The position numbers and the translations under genes were made by a program. The notes under the pieces were generated by a model. The model searched no databases. It saw only the letters and a list, made by a program, of their open reading frames with translations, and was not told the origin of the DNA. From the NCBI RefSeq assembly GCF_000964005.1, contig NZ_JXYP01000005.1:1-64000 (forward strand): 64,000 nucleotides of DNA, given 5' to 3'. The stretch is from Williamsia herbipolensis. Lineage in GTDB: Bacteria > Actinomycetota > Actinomycetes > Mycobacteriales > Mycobacteriaceae. Position 1 is the first letter of the stretch. Every line of letters begins with the position of its first letter. Of this stretch, positions 63,416-64,000 are shown piece by piece.

Positions 63416-64000
63416 CTACCGGATCGCGTCGGTCTCGGCGAGGAAGTCGGGCAGATCCGCGGGCAGCGTCGAGGTGAACTGCGCCGGACGCTTCTCCAGG
63501 AACGCCGCGACGCCCTCCTTGCCGTCGGCGATCGACGTGTAGTACATCGCGAGAGAGTCCACCCGGTGGGCGTCGACCGGGGAGGCGAAAGCGCTGTTGC
63601 GGTAGAGCATGTGACGCATCAGGGCGGTGGCGACCGGTGAGCGGCCGTCGACGAACCTGTGCGCCAACGCGATCGCCGCGTCGAGGAGCTCCTCGGGCGG
63701 ATGGATCGAGCGCACCAGTCCGAGGTCTTTGGCCCGTTCGGCGTCGACGATGTCGGCGGTGTAGATCAGTTCGAGGGCGTTCTGCATCCCCACCACACGC
63801 GGCAGGAACCAGCTCGAACACGCCTCCAGCACGATGCCGAGCCGCCCGAAGACGAACCCGATGCGGGCCTTCTCCGACGCCAACCGGAAGTCCATCGGGA
63901 GGGTCATCGTGGCCCCGATACCGACCGCTGCGCCGTTGATCGCGCCGATGACCGGCTTGGGGCAGCGGTAGATGGCGAGGGACACGCGGCCACCGGTGTC
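63416..64000 (-). CDS. Enoyl-CoA hydratase (partial, 5' end outside window)
   Basis: The last 194 residues of a crotonase. It shows CPKPVIGAINGAAVGIGATM (oxyanion hole) and the helix LPRVVGMQNALELIYTADIV, with a Glu at the second catalytic position (ALEL). The last part is DFLAETDAIR. The upstream half, with the first oxyanion segment and start, lies beyond the window. It is the third crotonase in the window. It is likely an enoyl-CoA hydratase of fatty acid or sterol side-chain degradation. Confidence 0.9.
   Translation of the reverse strand, partial: DTGGRVSLAIYRCPKPVIGAINGAAVGIGATMTLPMDFRLASEKARIGFVFGRLGIVLEACSSWFLPRVVGMQNALELIYTADIVDAERAKDLGLVRSIHPPEELLDAAIALAHRFVDGRSPVATALMRHMLYRNSAFASPVDAHRVDSLAMYYTSIADGKEGVAAFLEKRPAQFTSTLPADLPDFLAETDAIR

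Overview
This 64 kb window is chromosomal DNA of a high-GC actinobacterium. Its contents point to a mycolic-acid bacterium of the Mycobacteriales, most like an environmental Gordonia, Williamsia or Rhodococcus. The evidence is a SigK/RskA pair with SigK-type promoters, an MPT83-like fasciclin lipoprotein, an MmpL-type RND exporter, a LigD of mycobacterial domain order (polymerase, phosphoesterase, ligase) with a lysine-tailed Ku, a ChoD-like GMC oxidoreductase, an EthA-like Baeyer-Villiger monooxygenase, and a perfect match to the KstR operator. No rRNA, tRNA, CRISPR array, insertion sequence or integrase was seen. Nearly all the sequence is coding, and many genes overlap by 1 to 4 bases.

Layout. 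1-3.3 kb: end of an unknown gene, then a copper operon csoR-copZ-copA behind two tandem operators. 3.5-5.0 kb: an AAA ATPase and, divergent from it, a gene remnant broken by an in-frame TGA, in sequence visibly richer in A and T. 5.1-9.7 kb: a seven-gene Asp23/Gls24 envelope-stress operon, divergent from an ECF sigma factor and another Asp23-like gene. 9.7-15.4 kb: a KstR-box FAD dehydrogenase, then a SigK module (fasciclin lipoprotein, membrane molybdopterin oxidoreductase, sigK, rskA). 15.6-18.5 kb: proton-translocating transhydrogenase pntAA-pntAB-pntB. 18.6-22.6 kb: small accessory genes and two metallohydrolases. 22.6-25.0 kb: ligD. 25.1-28.0 kb: an MmpL exporter, a DUF302 protein and a CstR-like repressor, with operators very like those of the copper operon. 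28.1-34.8 kb: a TetR gene, a P450 fused to its own reductase, and assorted metabolic and membrane genes.

35.0-38.3 kb: a five-gene redox operon (small secreted Ser/Thr-rich protein, ApbE flavin transferase, haem-binding membrane protein, NuoF-like flavoprotein, ferredoxin). 38.4 kb: ku. 39.4-44.4 kb: a short-chain dehydrogenase, a ChoD-like oxidase, a TetR regulator and two crotonases, a likely steroid or lipid degradation group. 45.7-48.5 kb: an ECF transporter with all its modules on one chain. 48.5-53.1 kb: EthA-like monooxygenase, MFS exporter, and the lysG/lysE amino-acid export pair. 53.1-58.2 kb: an EAL-domain protein and an ABC exporter coupled to a two-component system. 58.2-64 kb: small membrane proteins, a DinB-like protein, an FMN-dependent hydroxyacid oxidase, a lipase, and part of a crotonase.

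Themes: metal and sulfur sensing by two CsoR-family repressors; envelope stress (Asp23, SigK, two-component system); steroid, alkane and lipid oxidation; and non-homologous end joining (LigD and Ku, 13 kb apart). Features that stand out are the redox operon with an ApbE but no FMN-binding target domain, the exporter operon under a CsoR paralogue lacking the copper ligand, the P450-reductase fusion, the single-chain ECF transporter, and two copies of a nested palindromic repeat.
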